Shown in pieces: positions 5,547 through 6,022 of a DNA stretch of 6,022 bases. The notes under the pieces are model-generated. The model searched no databases, was not told the origin of the DNA, and was given only the letters and a program-made list of their open reading frames with translations. The translations under genes and the position numbers were made by a program. This stretch comes from Pseudomonadota bacterium (lineage in GTDB: Bacteria > Pseudomonadota > Gammaproteobacteria > Burkholderiales > Burkholderiaceae_D), in NCBI GenBank assembly GCA_023420795.1, contig JAEZVM010000271.1, positions 1 to 6,022 on the forward strand. The letters run 5' to 3'. Numbering within the stretch: position 1 is the first letter of the stretch; every line of letters begins with the position of its first letter.

Positions 5547-6022
5547 ATGCTGCACAGCCCCTTGCTGATCCCGCCCTCGTCTGCTTTCTGGACGGAGCTT
5601 GCGCAGGCCCTGCTGGAGCAGGGGCCGCTGGCGCAGGTCGATCCGAAGCTGCAGGACTTTTCCGGCGCGCGGGTACTGGTGCCGGGATTTGCCCATGCCC
5701 AGCATTTGAAGGCGGCATTGGCGGCGCGCCTGAAGCAGCCGTTCATACCGCCTCGGATTACTACGCTGCAAGCCTGGCTGACGATGCTGCCGCCCGACGA
5801 CGTCATCACCGCTTCTCATAGCGAACGGATGATGTCTCTGTATGCAGAGCTGCGGCAGCACGGGTGGCTGAAGAAACTGTTTAGCGCGCGCCGCAACACC
5901 GACCTGCTGCCGCTGGCGCAGTTGCTGCTGACCTTGTTCGATGAGCTGACCGAGGTCTTGCTTCCCTCGATGCAATTGTCGCCGTCCGCAGCCGAGGAGC
6001 GCTGGCAAGCCGCGCTGGAACA
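5547..6022 (+). CDS. AddB-like PD-(D/E)XK nuclease subunit (inactivated helicase domain), 5' part only
   Basis: 158 complete codons run to the window edge without a stop. The translation begins MLHSPLLIPPSSAFW. Recognisable AddB/RecB-family N-terminal features follow: GARVLVPGFAHAQHLKAAL (about 38-56, a beta strand and degenerate nucleotide-binding loop, with no GxGKT), then PPRITTLQAWLTML, then SERMMSLYAELRQHGWL and a leucine-rich helical stretch DLLPLAQLLLTLFDEL. Such proteins are usually over 800 residues and carry the nuclease domain at the C-terminus, outside this window. With an AddA helicase-nuclease, normally encoded next to it, they process double-strand breaks for recombination. The ATG at 5547 has a weak CAGG upstream. 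A TTG at 5484 is an alternative in-frame start after a TAA at 5481, adding 21 low-complexity residues. The assignment rests on motif resemblance without a search. Confidence 0.72.
   Translation, partial: MLHSPLLIPPSSAFWTELAQALLEQGPLAQVDPKLQDFSGARVLVPGFAHAQHLKAALAARLKQPFIPPRITTLQAWLTMLPPDDVITASHSERMMSLYAELRQHGWLKKLFSARRNTDLLPLAQLLLTLFDELTEVLLPSMQLSPSAAEERWQAALE

Noticed and set aside
5462..5821. Plus-strand open frame of 119 codons starting ATG at 5462
   Set aside because: It is G/A-rich with no recognisable motif and stops at 5821. The frame beginning at 5547 stays open to the window edge and encodes AddB-like motifs.
5523..6008. Minus-strand open frame of 161 codons opposite the AddB-like gene
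   Set aside because: Q/R-rich composition typical of an antisense shadow, with no known motifs and no ribosome-binding site.

Overview
The window looks like a chromosomal segment of a betaproteobacterium, most likely order Burkholderiales and perhaps family Oxalobacteraceae. This rests on protein resemblance (a Rho starting MHLSELKALH, a cysteine-free type B L31, an AddB-like nuclease subunit divergent from trxA-rho) and on the GC-rich third codon positions seen by eye. No database search was possible. I see no phage, plasmid, insertion-sequence, CRISPR, tRNA or rRNA signatures.

Layout from right to left, the direction in which most of it is transcribed. At the right edge (5547-6022, plus strand) is the start of an AddB-like inactive-helicase/PD-(D/E)XK nuclease gene, cut by the window end. 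A 334-bp divergent intergenic region (5213-5546) separates it from trxA (thioredoxin, 4886-5212, minus). A terminator-like hairpin and a C-rich, G-poor leader follow, then rho (transcription termination factor, 3522-4787, minus), which ends in a strong intrinsic terminator. rpmE2 (type B ribosomal protein L31, 3067-3330, minus) is an independent unit with a good sigma70 promoter and its own terminator. At the left is a two-gene minus-strand unit: an ArnT/PMT-like membrane glycosyltransferase (1227-2942), overlapping by four bases a NorM-type MATE exporter (1-1230) whose 3' end is cut by the window.

Functionally these are neighbouring housekeeping units rather than one pathway: DNA-end processing, thiol redox, transcription termination, ribosome assembly, and an envelope pair of glycosyltransferase plus exporter. 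Every minus-strand unit except the left one ends in a recognisable stem-loop. I do not see a clear undescribed system. The most interesting signals are regulatory: the rut-like leader of rho, a hairpin over the trxA ribosome-binding site, a repeat in the rpmE2 leader, and the TTGA stop/start overlap joining the glycosyltransferase to the MATE transporter.
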